DNA of 14,541 bases, from positions 1-14,541 of the forward strand of contig JBEKLQ010000105.1 in NCBI GenBank assembly GCA_050010115.1, read 5' to 3'. The notes under the pieces are model-generated. The model saw only the letters and a list, made by a program, of their open reading frames with translations. It made no database searches and had not been told where the DNA came from. Position numbers and translations under genes: made by a program. Below are positions 6,757 through 14,012 of this stretch, piece after piece. The stretch is from JAKACA01 sp050010115 (lineage in GTDB: Bacteria; Actinomycetota; Acidimicrobiia; Acidimicrobiales; Bog-793). The first letter of the stretch is position 1; each line of letters opens with the position of its first letter.

Positions 6757-6825
6757 TCCGATTGCTCCTGAGACGAGGCCGGGTGATGGCTCACCGTACC
6801 GGCCGGGTACGGCCAACGCGACGGT

Positions 6826-8361
6826 TCAGCCCGGCGCGGCCTCCGCTGCCCGGCCGGCGGTGCGTAGGCCCACCGCTGCCACGACAGCCGCCACGAGGAG
6901 CAGCGAGCCGGCCAACGAGAGCGCGAGGTCGAGACCCGACGCGAAGGCGCCGTAGGCCGCCGCAACCACCTCGTTGACGATCGTCTGGAGGGAGCCACCG
7001 CCGTGGTAGGCGTGCGCCTGCGAGTGGACGGTGCCGGTCTCGACCGCGGTGATCACGATCGACTGGAAGTTCTTCGGGATGCCGAGAGCGGTCAGCCGGT
7101 GGACCAGGTTGACCGTCAGCTGGCCGTTCACGACCGACCCGAGCACGGCCACGCCGGCGACGGCCCCGAGCTCCCGACTCGTGTTCGTCATGGATGCGGC
7201 CATGCCCGAATGCTCCGCCGGCACGACCGAGAGCGCCGTCGAAGTGGCCGGGACCATGGCAACACCGAACCCTGCGCCCGCCAGCGGCAGCGTCCAGCCG
7301 AGCGTCGAGAAACCCGTGTGCGGCGTCATGTAGAACTCGGTCAACAGGATCCCCACGCCTGCGAGGACGCAACCGGCGACCATCGGCACCCTCGGGCCGA
7401 CGGCGGCGACCCATCTCCCCGTGAGCAGCGACGCGAGCACCATCACGATGGCCATCGGGAGGAAGTCCAGGGCCGTCGCGTACGGAGAGGCGCCCACGAC
7501 TTCCTGGATGTAGAGGGCGACGAAGAAAAAGATCGAGAAGACGCCGAAGTAGGTCGAGAAGGCGACGAGGTTCGAGGCTGAGAAGGGCGGCTTCCGGAAG
7601 TAGCTGACGTTGAGGACCGGGTTCGCCGCTTTGCGCTCGAAGAGGACGAAAATCGCCAACAGGAGGATCGACCCGCCGAACAGCAGGCCGATCCACCACG
7701 AGTCGTACCCATGCGTCTCGCCGAGCACGACAGCGAACGAGGCTGCCCCGATTCCGCCGGCGCCGAGCGCAAACCCGCGGAGGTCGAGGCGCCGATGAAC
7801 GGGATCGGAGCTCTCGGGGAGGATGACGGCCGCGCCGATCAGCGCGACGAGGCCGAAGAGCAGGTTGAACCAGAAGACGGCACGCCACGACCAGATGCCG
7901 ACGAGCGTGCCGCCGATCACGGGGCCAAGTGCGAGAGCGAGCCCCGAGACTGCCGTCCAGATCCCGAGGGCTCGGGCACGTTCTCTGTGGTCCGCATACA
8001 CGTGACGGATGATCGACAGGGTTCCGGGCTCGGACGCCGCCGCCCCGAGTCCCATGACGACCCTGCCGGCGATGAGCGTGTCGGTGTTCGGCGCGAGCGC
8101 CGCCAAGAGCGACCCCGCACAGAAGACCGCCACACCGCCGAGCATGACTTTCTTCCGGCCGAAAAGATCGCCGAGCGTGCCGGCGGTCAGCATGAAGCTG
8201 GCGAAGATCAACGCGTACCCGTTCACGACCCACTGGAGCTGGCTCACGCCCATGTTCAAGCTCGACTGGATCTCCGCCAGCGTGACACTCACGATCGTGT
8301 TGTCGAGAAACGTGAGGAAGAGCACGAGCGACAGGGTCGCCAGTGCGAGGTTACGTTTCAC
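6826..8361 (-). CDS. MFS exporter, DHA2 (14-helix, EmrB/QacA) family
   Basis: This is a 511-residue polytopic inner-membrane protein that should export drugs or other small compounds in exchange for protons. It has LDNTIVSVTLAEIQ (19-32, motif D1 of the DHA2 group), QWVVNGYAL (43-51), GDLFGRKKVMLGG (64-76, motif A of the MFS loop 2-3), GRVVMGLGAA (99-108) and SGLALALGPVIGG (139-151, antiporter motif C) followed by WSWRAVFWFN. Length and hydrophobic pattern suit 14 helices. Start is GTG at 8361, after GGAGAGG. No regulator gene (TetR, MarR) is adjacent. A duplicated 23-bp element lies 50-95 bp upstream and may be the operator. It is followed by the thioesterase gene. Substrate specificity cannot be read from sequence. 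Confidence 0.92.
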   Translation of the reverse strand: MKRNLALATLSLVLFLTFLDNTIVSVTLAEIQSSLNMGVSQLQWVVNGYALIFASFMLTAGTLGDLFGRKKVMLGGVAVFCAGSLLAALAPNTDTLIAGRVVMGLGAAASEPGTLSIIRHVYADHRERARALGIWTAVSGLALALGPVIGGTLVGIWSWRAVFWFNLLFGLVALIGAAVILPESSDPVHRRLDLRGFALGAGGIGAASFAVVLGETHGYDSWWIGLLFGGSILLLAIFVLFERKAANPVLNVSYFRKPPFSASNLVAFSTYFGVFSIFFFVALYIQEVVGASPYATALDFLPMAIVMVLASLLTGRWVAAVGPRVPMVAGCVLAGVGILLTEFYMTPHTGFSTLGWTLPLAGAGFGVAMVPATSTALSVVPAEHSGMAASMTNTSRELGAVAGVAVLGSVVNGQLTVNLVHRLTALGIPKNFQSIVITAVETGTVHSQAHAYHGGGSLQTIVNEVVAAAYGAFASGLDLALSLAGSLLLVAAVVAAVGLRTAGRAAEAAPG

Positions 8362-8410
8362 GGCTGCCTCTCCGGAAGGGTCGGAAGGCCGAGTCTAAGG
8401 ACGAGCAACA

Positions 8411-8456
8411 GCCAGCACAGCGGATGGTCGAAGGCCAGCACAGCCGATGATCAAGG
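8411..8456. repeat. Imperfect 23-bp tandem duplication upstream of the MFS gene
   Basis: GCCAGCACAGCGGATGGTCG at 8411-8430 (plus AAG) is followed immediately by GCCAGCACAGCCGATGATCA at 8434-8453 (plus AGG). The first 11 bases are identical, with only a few mismatches after that. The pair lies 50-95 bp before the MFS start codon, in the 202-bp gap after the KdpD-like gene, a position suited to an operator for the exporter. A smaller GC-rich tandem, GGCACCCCGC, repeats at 8499-8508 and 8511-8520. Confidence 0.6.
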
Positions 8457-8563
8457 CCGGAGTCTCAGCTCTGGTGGCGCTCCAGCCACTCACGCCCCGG
8501 CACCCCGCACGGCACCCCGCCTCGCCCCGCAGCCCGGCCGCCCCCGCGCACCCGCTTTGGCGA

Positions 8564-9307
8564 TCAGGCGGCCTCTGTGTCTGCCACGAGCGCTGCGCCG
8601 ACCTGATCGGCGAGCGCGATGGCGGCGACCCGCTGCTCGATCGACACGGCTTGTCCCGGCTCGGCGCTGAACACGAAACGACCGCAGGGTCGTCCACGGC
8701 CCTGCACCGCGAGCTCGATCTCGCCCTCGGGCAGCCCGTCGGCGGCGACGTCGAAGCGCGTGTCGCCCTGCTCGACCTCGCCGGTCCGTTCGAGACGTGG
8801 CCGCGGGCCGGGGATGGCAACGCCACCGTCCGGTTCGAACCTGCACGCCCGCGCGCCGAGCACGTCGCACAGCTCGCGGGTCGTCTCGCTGATCACGGTC
8901 TCGATGGGGGCACCGCTCGCCGCCAGGTCTGACACCTCCCGGATAGCCGCGAGGTAGACGCCCTCATGCATGGCGATCGTGTACATGCGATGGCTGCGCA
9001 CGGCGATCTCGGTCACGGCGAGGCCGACGACGATGAGGGCGAGGGCTGTCTCGATGTCGTGGGCGCTGGAGATCGAGAATTTCTCGTACGGCCGGGTGAG
9101 GAAGAAGTCGAACCAGGCGGCGGCCGAGATCGTGGCGATCATTCCGGCTCGCCGGTCGCCGAAGGCGGCGACGGCCACCACCACGGCGACAAGAACGAGT
9201 GCTGCAGCCGCGTTCGCCAGATGCTCGCGGAACGGCACCATCGCCAGCGCGATGGCCAAGGGAGCGACAAGGCTTGCTACAAGGGCGACCCGGCTGCGGT
9301 TCGTCAT
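8564..9307 (-). CDS. KdpD-like membrane protein (DUF4118 plus GAF-like domain) without histidine kinase
   Basis: This is a 247-residue protein. Residues 7-104 contain four hydrophobic segments with FGDRRAGMIATISAAAWFDF (49-68), FFLTRPYEKFSIS (68-80) and TALALIVVGLAVTEIAV (87-103). This closely follows the DUF4118 membrane domain of KdpD, which has FDFFF..PP..SF at the same place. Residues about 115-245 look like the GAF-type domain that follows it in KdpD (REVSDLAASGAPIETVISET, then a CDVLGARACRF segment). There is no N-terminal KdpD/Usp region, no phospho-acceptor histidine box and no ATP-binding N/G boxes, so it cannot autophosphorylate. It faces kdpFABC across 133 bp. I used the ATG at 9307. 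A TTG at 9349 is an alternative, and neither has a strong ribosome binding site. It may sense K+ or envelope state and act through another protein. Confidence 0.85.
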   Translation of the reverse strand: MTNRSRVALVASLVAPLAIALAMVPFREHLANAAAALVLVAVVVAVAAFGDRRAGMIATISAAAWFDFFLTRPYEKFSISSAHDIETALALIVVGLAVTEIAVRSHRMYTIAMHEGVYLAAIREVSDLAASGAPIETVISETTRELCDVLGARACRFEPDGGVAIPGPRPRLERTGEVEQGDTRFDVAADGLPEGEIELAVQGRGRPCGRFVFSAEPGQAVSIEQRVAAIALADQVGAALVADTEAA

Positions 9308-9335
9308 AGCTACAGCATGCGCCGTGCCGGGCCGC

Positions 9336-9370
9336 TTGACCAGGGTCAAACGGCGGTATCAGGCCGCCGT
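9336..9370. promoter_or_regulatory. Two adjacent inverted repeats in the divergent kdp promoter region
   Basis: TTGACC-AG-GGTCAA (9336-9349) is a 14-bp inverted repeat with perfect 6-bp arms. It is followed directly by ACGGCGG (9350-9356), a 7-base loop and CCGCCGT (9364-9370), with perfect 7-bp arms. Both lie between the KdpD-like gene and the kdp operon. The first also carries -35-like TTGACC on each strand. They may be operators for divergent control. Which protein binds is unknown. Confidence 0.5.
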
Positions 9371-9406
9371 TGACACGGAATTGACGCCCTCGGCGGCCTG
9401 TTGACG
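9370..9406 (+). promoter_or_regulatory. TTGACR direct repeats upstream of the kdp operon
   Basis: TTGACA (9370-9375), TTGACG (9381-9386) and TTGACG (9401-9406) recur in the same orientation at steps of 11 and 20 bp, close to one and two helical turns, in the 71 bp before the first kdp start. Each could serve as a -35 box, but no good -10 box is visible at 16-18 bp from any of them. Spaced direct repeats like this are typical binding sites of OmpR/KdpE-type response regulators, so an activator array is an alternative reading. Confidence 0.4.
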
Positions 9407-9440
9407 CTGCCGCGACGCGTTCACGGCACAGGCTTAACCC

Positions 9441-9524
9441 ATGGCTGACTTCCTTGCAGTGCTCGGCACGGTGCTGTTCGTCGTGCTGATGCTCGGGCTT
9501 ATCAAGGCGCTGGAGCACGTATGA
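9441..9524 (+). CDS. 27-residue single-helix membrane peptide heading the kdp operon
   Basis: ATG at 9441 to TGA at 9522-9524 encodes MADFLAVLGTVLFVVLMLGL followed by IKALEHV. It is almost entirely one hydrophobic helix with a short charged C-terminus. Its stop overlaps the kdpF ATG (ATGA), which strongly implies it is translated as part of the operon. It does not match the KdpF pattern, and no Shine-Dalgarno sequence is obvious in the CACAGGCTTAACCC before it, so the transcript may be leaderless or nearly so. It could be a Kdp accessory subunit or a coupling leader. Confidence 0.65.
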   Translation: MADFLAVLGTVLFVVLMLGLIKALEHV

Positions 9525-9610
9525 CGTGGGTTCAGGCCGTGTTACTGGCACTTTCGATCGTTGTCTTCGTCTACCTCGGCGTAGCGATGTTCCGGGCTGA
9601 GTGGTTCTGA
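9521..9610 (+). CDS. kdpF: K+-transporting ATPase small subunit KdpF
   Basis: This 29-residue single-span peptide, MTWVQAVLLALSIVVFVYLG then VAMFRAEWF, has the KdpF layout: a hydrophobic helix with Y-L-x-x-A-x-x-x-x-E-x-F at the end, compared with YLVYALINAEAF in E. coli. E. coli KdpF is also 29 residues. KdpF stabilises the KdpABC complex in the membrane. Its start overlaps the preceding peptide by four bases and its stop overlaps kdpA (TGATG), so the set should be translated in step. Confidence 0.85.
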   Translation: MTWVQAVLLALSIVVFVYLGVAMFRAEWF

Positions 9611-11301
9611 TGCACTTTTTCCTTGTCGCCTGCTTGCTTGTCGTCACCCTCGGTCTCGCCTGGCGGTACCTCGGGTCCTACATGGCCGCCGTCTACGAGA
9701 ACCGGGTGCACTTCCTCGGCTGGCTCGAGCGACCGACCTACCGCCTGCTCGGCGTCGACCCCGACATCGAGCAGAGCTGGCAGCGGTACGCCGGGGCCAT
9801 GATCGTCTACTCGGGCGTGGCCATCCTGGTGGTGTACGGGATGATCCGGCTGCAGGGCAGCCTCCCGGCCAACCCCCAGCATCTCGGCGCCGTCTCGCCC
9901 GCCCTGTCGTGGAACACAGCGGTGTCCTTCACCACGAACACGAACTGGCAGAACTACTCCGGCGAGTCGACGATGAGCTATCTCTCGCAGATGGGCGCCC
10001 TCGCCGTGCAGAACTTCGCCAGCGCGTCGGTGGGCATCGCCGTCGCCATCGCCCTCGTGCGTGGCTTCACGCGCAGGGGCTCGAAGACGATCGGCAACTT
10101 CTGGGTCGACCTGATCCGCTGCATCTACTACATCCTGCTGCCGATCTCGATCGTTGCCGCCGTCATCTTCGTGGCCCAGGGAGCCATCGAGACTCTCGCT
10201 GGGCCCGTCTGTATCCACGATGCGCTGAACAGCGCCAAGGCGTGCATCCCCCGTGGGCCGACGGCCTCGCAGGAGACCATCAAGGAGCTCGGTACGAACG
10301 GGGGTGGTTTCTTCAACGCCAACGGAGGTCACCCGTTCGAGAACCCGACCGGGCTGACGAACTTCCTCTCGTTCTTCCTGCTGCTCTCGATCCCGTTCGC
10401 GCTGACCTACACGTTCGGGAAGATGGTGGGGCACATCCGCCAGGGTGTCGCCCTGCTCGCCGCCATGATGCTGCTGTTCGGCGTGTGGGTCGGATTCGCC
10501 GTCTTCGCCGAGTCACACGGCAACCCAGCTGTGGCGGCGGCAGGCGTGACCCATCAGCCGGGCGGCAACATGGAGGGCAAGGAGACTCGTTTCGGGGTCT
10601 CGCAGTCGGCCCTCTACGACATCGCTTCCACCCAGACCTCGACCGGGAGCGTCGACGGGGCGAACGACTCCTACACCCCGATCGGCGGTATGGCCCTCCT
10701 CACCGGCATGATGCTCGGTGAGGTCACGCCGGGCGGCACCGGCAGCGGTCTCTACACGATCCTCATCTACGCGCTCATCGCCGTATTCCTCGGCGGTCTC
10801 ATGGTCGGGCGAACGCCCGAGTACCTCGGGAAGAAGATCCAGGCGAGGGAGGTGAAGCTCGCCGCCCTCGGGTCACTCGTCATGCCGATGATCGTCCTCA
10901 TCCTGACCGCTATCGCCGTCTCCATCCATGCGGGGCGGGCGGGCCCGCTCAATGCCGGCCCGCACGGGTTCACCGAGATCCTCTACGCACTGACGTCGCA
11001 AGCCAACAACAACGGCTCCGCCTTCGCCGGCCTCACCGGCAACACGGCGTTCTACAACGTCGTGGGCGGGATCGACATGCTGGTCGGCAGGTTCGCCATC
11101 ATGATCCCGGCGCTCGCTCTCGCAGGGGCGCTCGCTGCCAAGCAGAGGGTTCCGGCTTCCTCGGGCACGTTCAGAACCGACACGCCGCTGTTCACCGGCC
11201 TCGTTGTCGGAGTCATCATCATCATCGGGGCGCTCACCTTCTTCCCGGCCGTCGCGCTCGGGCCGATCGTTGAGCAGCTCATACACGGGAGGTTCTTTTA
11301 A
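9610..11301 (+). CDS. kdpA: K+-transporting ATPase subunit A, KdpA (ion channel-like subunit)
   Basis: This 563-residue integral membrane protein, the normal size of KdpA, selects and binds K+ in the KdpFABC pump. Filter-like loops of the SKT superfamily are visible: TTNTNWQNY (108-116; Q114 corresponds to E. coli Q116, where changes lower K+ affinity), ELGTNGGGFFNAN (226-238, the central filter glycines), MMLGEVTPGGTGSG (367-380) and LTSQANNNGSAFAGL (461-475). NMEGKETRFGV (320-330) is a further signature. The ATG at 9610 overlaps the kdpF stop. A GTG three codons upstream is possible but would lengthen the overlap. Its stop overlaps the kdpB start. Expression is expected under K+ limitation or osmotic stress, from knowledge of other Kdp systems. 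Confidence 0.97.
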   Translation: MHFFLVACLLVVTLGLAWRYLGSYMAAVYENRVHFLGWLERPTYRLLGVDPDIEQSWQRYAGAMIVYSGVAILVVYGMIRLQGSLPANPQHLGAVSPALSWNTAVSFTTNTNWQNYSGESTMSYLSQMGALAVQNFASASVGIAVAIALVRGFTRRGSKTIGNFWVDLIRCIYYILLPISIVAAVIFVAQGAIETLAGPVCIHDALNSAKACIPRGPTASQETIKELGTNGGGFFNANGGHPFENPTGLTNFLSFFLLLSIPFALTYTFGKMVGHIRQGVALLAAMMLLFGVWVGFAVFAESHGNPAVAAAGVTHQPGGNMEGKETRFGVSQSALYDIASTQTSTGSVDGANDSYTPIGGMALLTGMMLGEVTPGGTGSGLYTILIYALIAVFLGGLMVGRTPEYLGKKIQAREVKLAALGSLVMPMIVLILTAIAVSIHAGRAGPLNAGPHGFTEILYALTSQANNNGSAFAGLTGNTAFYNVVGGIDMLVGRFAIMIPALALAGALAAKQRVPASSGTFRTDTPLFTGLVVGVIIIIGALTFFPAVALGPIVEQLIHGRFF

Positions 11302-13373
11302 TGCCGTCCTCCACGGCCGCTGACGTGCGGCCCACTGAGGAGCCCAAGCGGGGCAAGGGGGTCGCGCAAGCCCGCGGCCTCTTCGACCGGGAGATCCTCG
11401 GTCAGGCCACGCTCGATTCGTTCCGGAAGCTCGACCCGCGCATCCAGATTCGCAACCCTGTGATGTTCGTCGTCCTCATCGGGACCGTCGTCACGCTGGT
11501 CGAGTCGATCGCCCACCCGGGACTGTTCGACTGGAGCATCACGGTCTGGCTCTTCCTCACCGTGCTGTTCGCCAACTTCGCCGAGGCCATCGCAGAGGGT
11601 CGAGGCAAGGCGCAGGCGGACACGCTCCGGAAGATGCGCTCGGAGACCGAGGCGCGAAAGCTCCTTGTTGACGGCACCGAGGTGCGCGTCCCGGCTGACG
11701 ACCTCGCCAAGGGCGACCTCGTCGTCTGCGAGGCGATGGATCTGATCCCCTCCGACGGCGAGATCGTCGAGGGCATCGCGTCGGTCGACGAGTCCGCCAT
11801 CACGGGCGAGTCGGCCCCGGTGATCCGGGAGTCCGGCGGCGACCGGTCGGCTGTGACCGGCGGCACGAAGGTGCTCTCGGACCGGATCGTCGTACGGATC
11901 ACGGCCGAGCGCGGTCAAACGTTCCTCGACCGGATGATCCAGCTCGTCGAGGGCGCGAACCGCCAGAGGACACCGAACGAGATCGCTCTCACGATCCTGC
12001 TCGCAGCGCTCACGATCATCTTCGTCCCGGTCGTGGTCTCCCTGCAGCCGTTCGGTCACTACGCCGGGGCGACGGTCTCGGTTGTGGTCTTGATAGCGCT
12101 GCTTGTCTGCCTCATCCCCACCACGATCGGAGCGTTGCTCTCGGCCATCGGCATCGCCGGCATGGACCGCCTCGTGCAGCGCAACGTGCTCGCCATGAGC
12201 GGCCGTGCTGTCGAGGCCGCCGGTGACACCCAGACGCTGCTGCTCGACAAGACGGGCACGATCACGCTCGGCAACCGGATGGCATCCGCCTTCCTGCCCG
12301 TCGGCGGGCACACCGAGGAGCAAGTCGCCGAAGCGGCCCAGCTCGCCTCGCTCGCCGACGAGACCCCCGAAGGGCGCTCCATTGTCGTCCTCGCGAAGGA
12401 GCGCTTCAATATCCGGGAGCGCAGCCTCGGCGAGGAGCACACCTTCGTGCCCTTCACTGCGGTCACGAGGATGTCGGGCCTCGACGTCGACCACCGGCAG
12501 ATCCGCAAAGGTGCAGCGGATTCGGTGAAGCGCTGGGTCACGGATCTGGGCGGCACGCTCCCGGTCGACCTCGACCCGCTGGTCGACCGGGTCTCGCGTG
12601 CGGGCTCCACCCCGCTCGTCGTGGCGGACGGGCAGACCGTGGTCGGTGTCATCGAGCTGAAGGACGTGGTGAAGCAGGGGATCCGGGAGCGCTTCGATGA
12701 GATGAGGTCTCTCGGCATCCGGACCGTCATGATCACCGGCGACAACCCGCTCACGGCGGCTGCCATCGCCTCGGAGGCGGGAGTCGACGACTTCCTCGCC
12801 GAGGCGACGCCGGAGGCGAAGCTCGCCTTGATCAAGCAGGAGCAGGAGGGCGGCAAGCTCGTCGCCATGACCGGTGACGGCACGAACGACGCTCCGGCAC
12901 TCGCCCAGGCCGATGTCGGTGTCGCCATGAACTCGGGCACGACGGCCGCCAAAGAGGCGGGCAACATGGTCGACCTCGACTCCAACCCGACCAAGCTCCT
13001 CGACATCGTCGAGATCGGCAAACAACTGCTGATCACACGGGGAGCGCTCACGACGTTCTCCGTCGCGAACGACGTGGCCAAGTACTTCGCCATCATCCCC
13101 GCTCTCTTCGTGGCGACCTACCCGCAGCTCAACGCGCTGAACATCATGAAGCTCCACTCGCCGACGAGCGCCGTCCTGTCGGCCATCATCTTCAATGCGC
13201 TCGTGATCGTCGCCCTCATCCCGTTGGCGCTGCGGGGTGTCCGTTTCCGGCCCATGAACGCACAACAGATACTGCGCCGCAACGTGTGGATCTACGGCGT
13301 CGGTGGCCTCATCGTCCCGTTCGTCTTCATCAAACTGATCGATCTCTTCCTAACTGCCGTGAGGTGGTACTGA
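11301..13373 (+). CDS. kdpB: K+-transporting P-type ATPase subunit B, KdpB
   Basis: This is the 690-residue P-type ATPase engine of the pump, using ATP to drive K+ inward. Visible motifs are AITGES (166-171, actuator domain; S171 corresponds to E. coli S162, whose phosphorylation inhibits the pump at high K+), CLIPTTIG (270-277, membrane helix 4), DKTGT (316-320, D316 the phosphorylated aspartate), FTAVTRMSG (385-393) and RKGA (402-405) for nucleotide binding, TGDN (479-482), MTGDGTNDAPALAQADVGVA (523-542) and NDVAKYF (590-596, with the paired D591 and K594 of helix 5). All catalytic residues are intact. The ATG overlaps the kdpA stop (TAATG) and is preceded by GGGAGG. Confidence 0.98.
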   Translation: MPSSTAADVRPTEEPKRGKGVAQARGLFDREILGQATLDSFRKLDPRIQIRNPVMFVVLIGTVVTLVESIAHPGLFDWSITVWLFLTVLFANFAEAIAEGRGKAQADTLRKMRSETEARKLLVDGTEVRVPADDLAKGDLVVCEAMDLIPSDGEIVEGIASVDESAITGESAPVIRESGGDRSAVTGGTKVLSDRIVVRITAERGQTFLDRMIQLVEGANRQRTPNEIALTILLAALTIIFVPVVVSLQPFGHYAGATVSVVVLIALLVCLIPTTIGALLSAIGIAGMDRLVQRNVLAMSGRAVEAAGDTQTLLLDKTGTITLGNRMASAFLPVGGHTEEQVAEAAQLASLADETPEGRSIVVLAKERFNIRERSLGEEHTFVPFTAVTRMSGLDVDHRQIRKGAADSVKRWVTDLGGTLPVDLDPLVDRVSRAGSTPLVVADGQTVVGVIELKDVVKQGIRERFDEMRSLGIRTVMITGDNPLTAAAIASEAGVDDFLAEATPEAKLALIKQEQEGGKLVAMTGDGTNDAPALAQADVGVAMNSGTTAAKEAGNMVDLDSNPTKLLDIVEIGKQLLITRGALTTFSVANDVAKYFAIIPALFVATYPQLNALNIMKLHSPTSAVLSAIIFNALVIVALIPLALRGVRFRPMNAQQILRRNVWIYGVGGLIVPFVFIKLIDLFLTAVRWY

Positions 13374-13930
13374 TGCTCGTACATATTCGCCGCGCCGTGG
13401 TCGTCTCCATCGTGCTCTTCCTGGTCTGCGGGCTGGCGTATCCGTTCCTCATGACGGGTGTCTCCCAGTTGCTCTTCAAGAACCAAGCGAACGGCTCGCT
13501 CGTGAAGGTGAACAACAAGGTCATCGGCTCGAGCCTGATCGGCCAGAGCTGGACGGGCCCGAAGTGGTTCCAGGGCCGGCCCGATCCCGACGACCCGATG
13601 GCGTCGGGCACGCAGAACTTCGGGCCGAAGTCGAAGCTCTTGCTGACCTTCGCCCATTCGGAGGTCGTCAAGCTCCTCCACGAGGGCATCACCCCGACGA
13701 ACGGGCTCGTGACGGGCTCGGGAAGTGGGCTCGACCCGGACATCGCCCCTGCCGATGCCTACGCGCAGGTCGACGTGGTTGCGGCGGCCAACCACCTGCC
13801 CGTCGCCACCGTGGACCATCTCGTGGCGACGCATATCGCCGGGGCGGAGTGGGGTTTCTTGGGATCGCCGTACGTCGCCGTGCTCCAGCTGAACCTGGCG
13901 CTCGCTCGGCTCACCAACCAGACGCCGTAG
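13373..13930 (+). CDS. kdpC: K+-transporting ATPase subunit C, KdpC
   Basis: This 185-residue protein has one N-terminal membrane span (about residues 8-30) and a periplasmic-side soluble domain. It belongs to the KdpFABC complex, where KdpC stabilises assembly and aids high-affinity transport. The signature IGSSLIGQSWTGPKWFQGRP (51-70) matches the KdpC GS-x-LIGQ-x-F-x-x-P-x-YF-x-GRP motif. It is followed by LVTGSGSGLDPDIAPADAYA (112-131) and GFLGSPYVAVLQLNLALARL (161-180). The start overlaps the kdpB stop (TGATG), which fixes it over longer in-frame readings. It is the last gene of the operon. No kdpD or kdpE follows, and the next gene is convergent and unrelated. Confidence 0.96.
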   Translation: MLVHIRRAVVVSIVLFLVCGLAYPFLMTGVSQLLFKNQANGSLVKVNNKVIGSSLIGQSWTGPKWFQGRPDPDDPMASGTQNFGPKSKLLLTFAHSEVVKLLHEGITPTNGLVTGSGSGLDPDIAPADAYAQVDVVAAANHLPVATVDHLVATHIAGAEWGFLGSPYVAVLQLNLALARLTNQTP

Positions 13931-13965
13931 CCCTGGTTGTGAGCCGTCTCGGGCGGGCAGCCGCA

Positions 13966-13992
13966 GCGCCCAGGCCGTGGTTTCGTGGGCGC
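13966..13992. terminator. Possible hairpin between kdpC and the convergent sigma factor gene
   Basis: GCGCCCA (13966-13972) pairs perfectly with TGGGCGC (13986-13992) around a 13-base loop, in the 82-bp space between two convergent genes. An alternative stem CAGGCC/GGCCTG overlaps it. No T-tract follows on either strand, so it is only a candidate, perhaps a GC-rich actinobacterial type terminator. Confidence 0.3.
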
Positions 13993-14012
13993 GGCCTGCC
14001 GCTGGCTGACGT

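Noticed and set aside
6791..8233. Minus-strand 480-codon frame overlapping the MFS exporter in another register
   Set aside because: It is an arginine-rich out-of-frame reading of the same strand. The exporter frame carries all the MFS motifs.
11298..13265. Minus-strand open frame of 655 codons opposite kdpB
   Set aside because: This is the mirror frame of a highly conserved ATPase gene. The charged, low-complexity product has no family signature.
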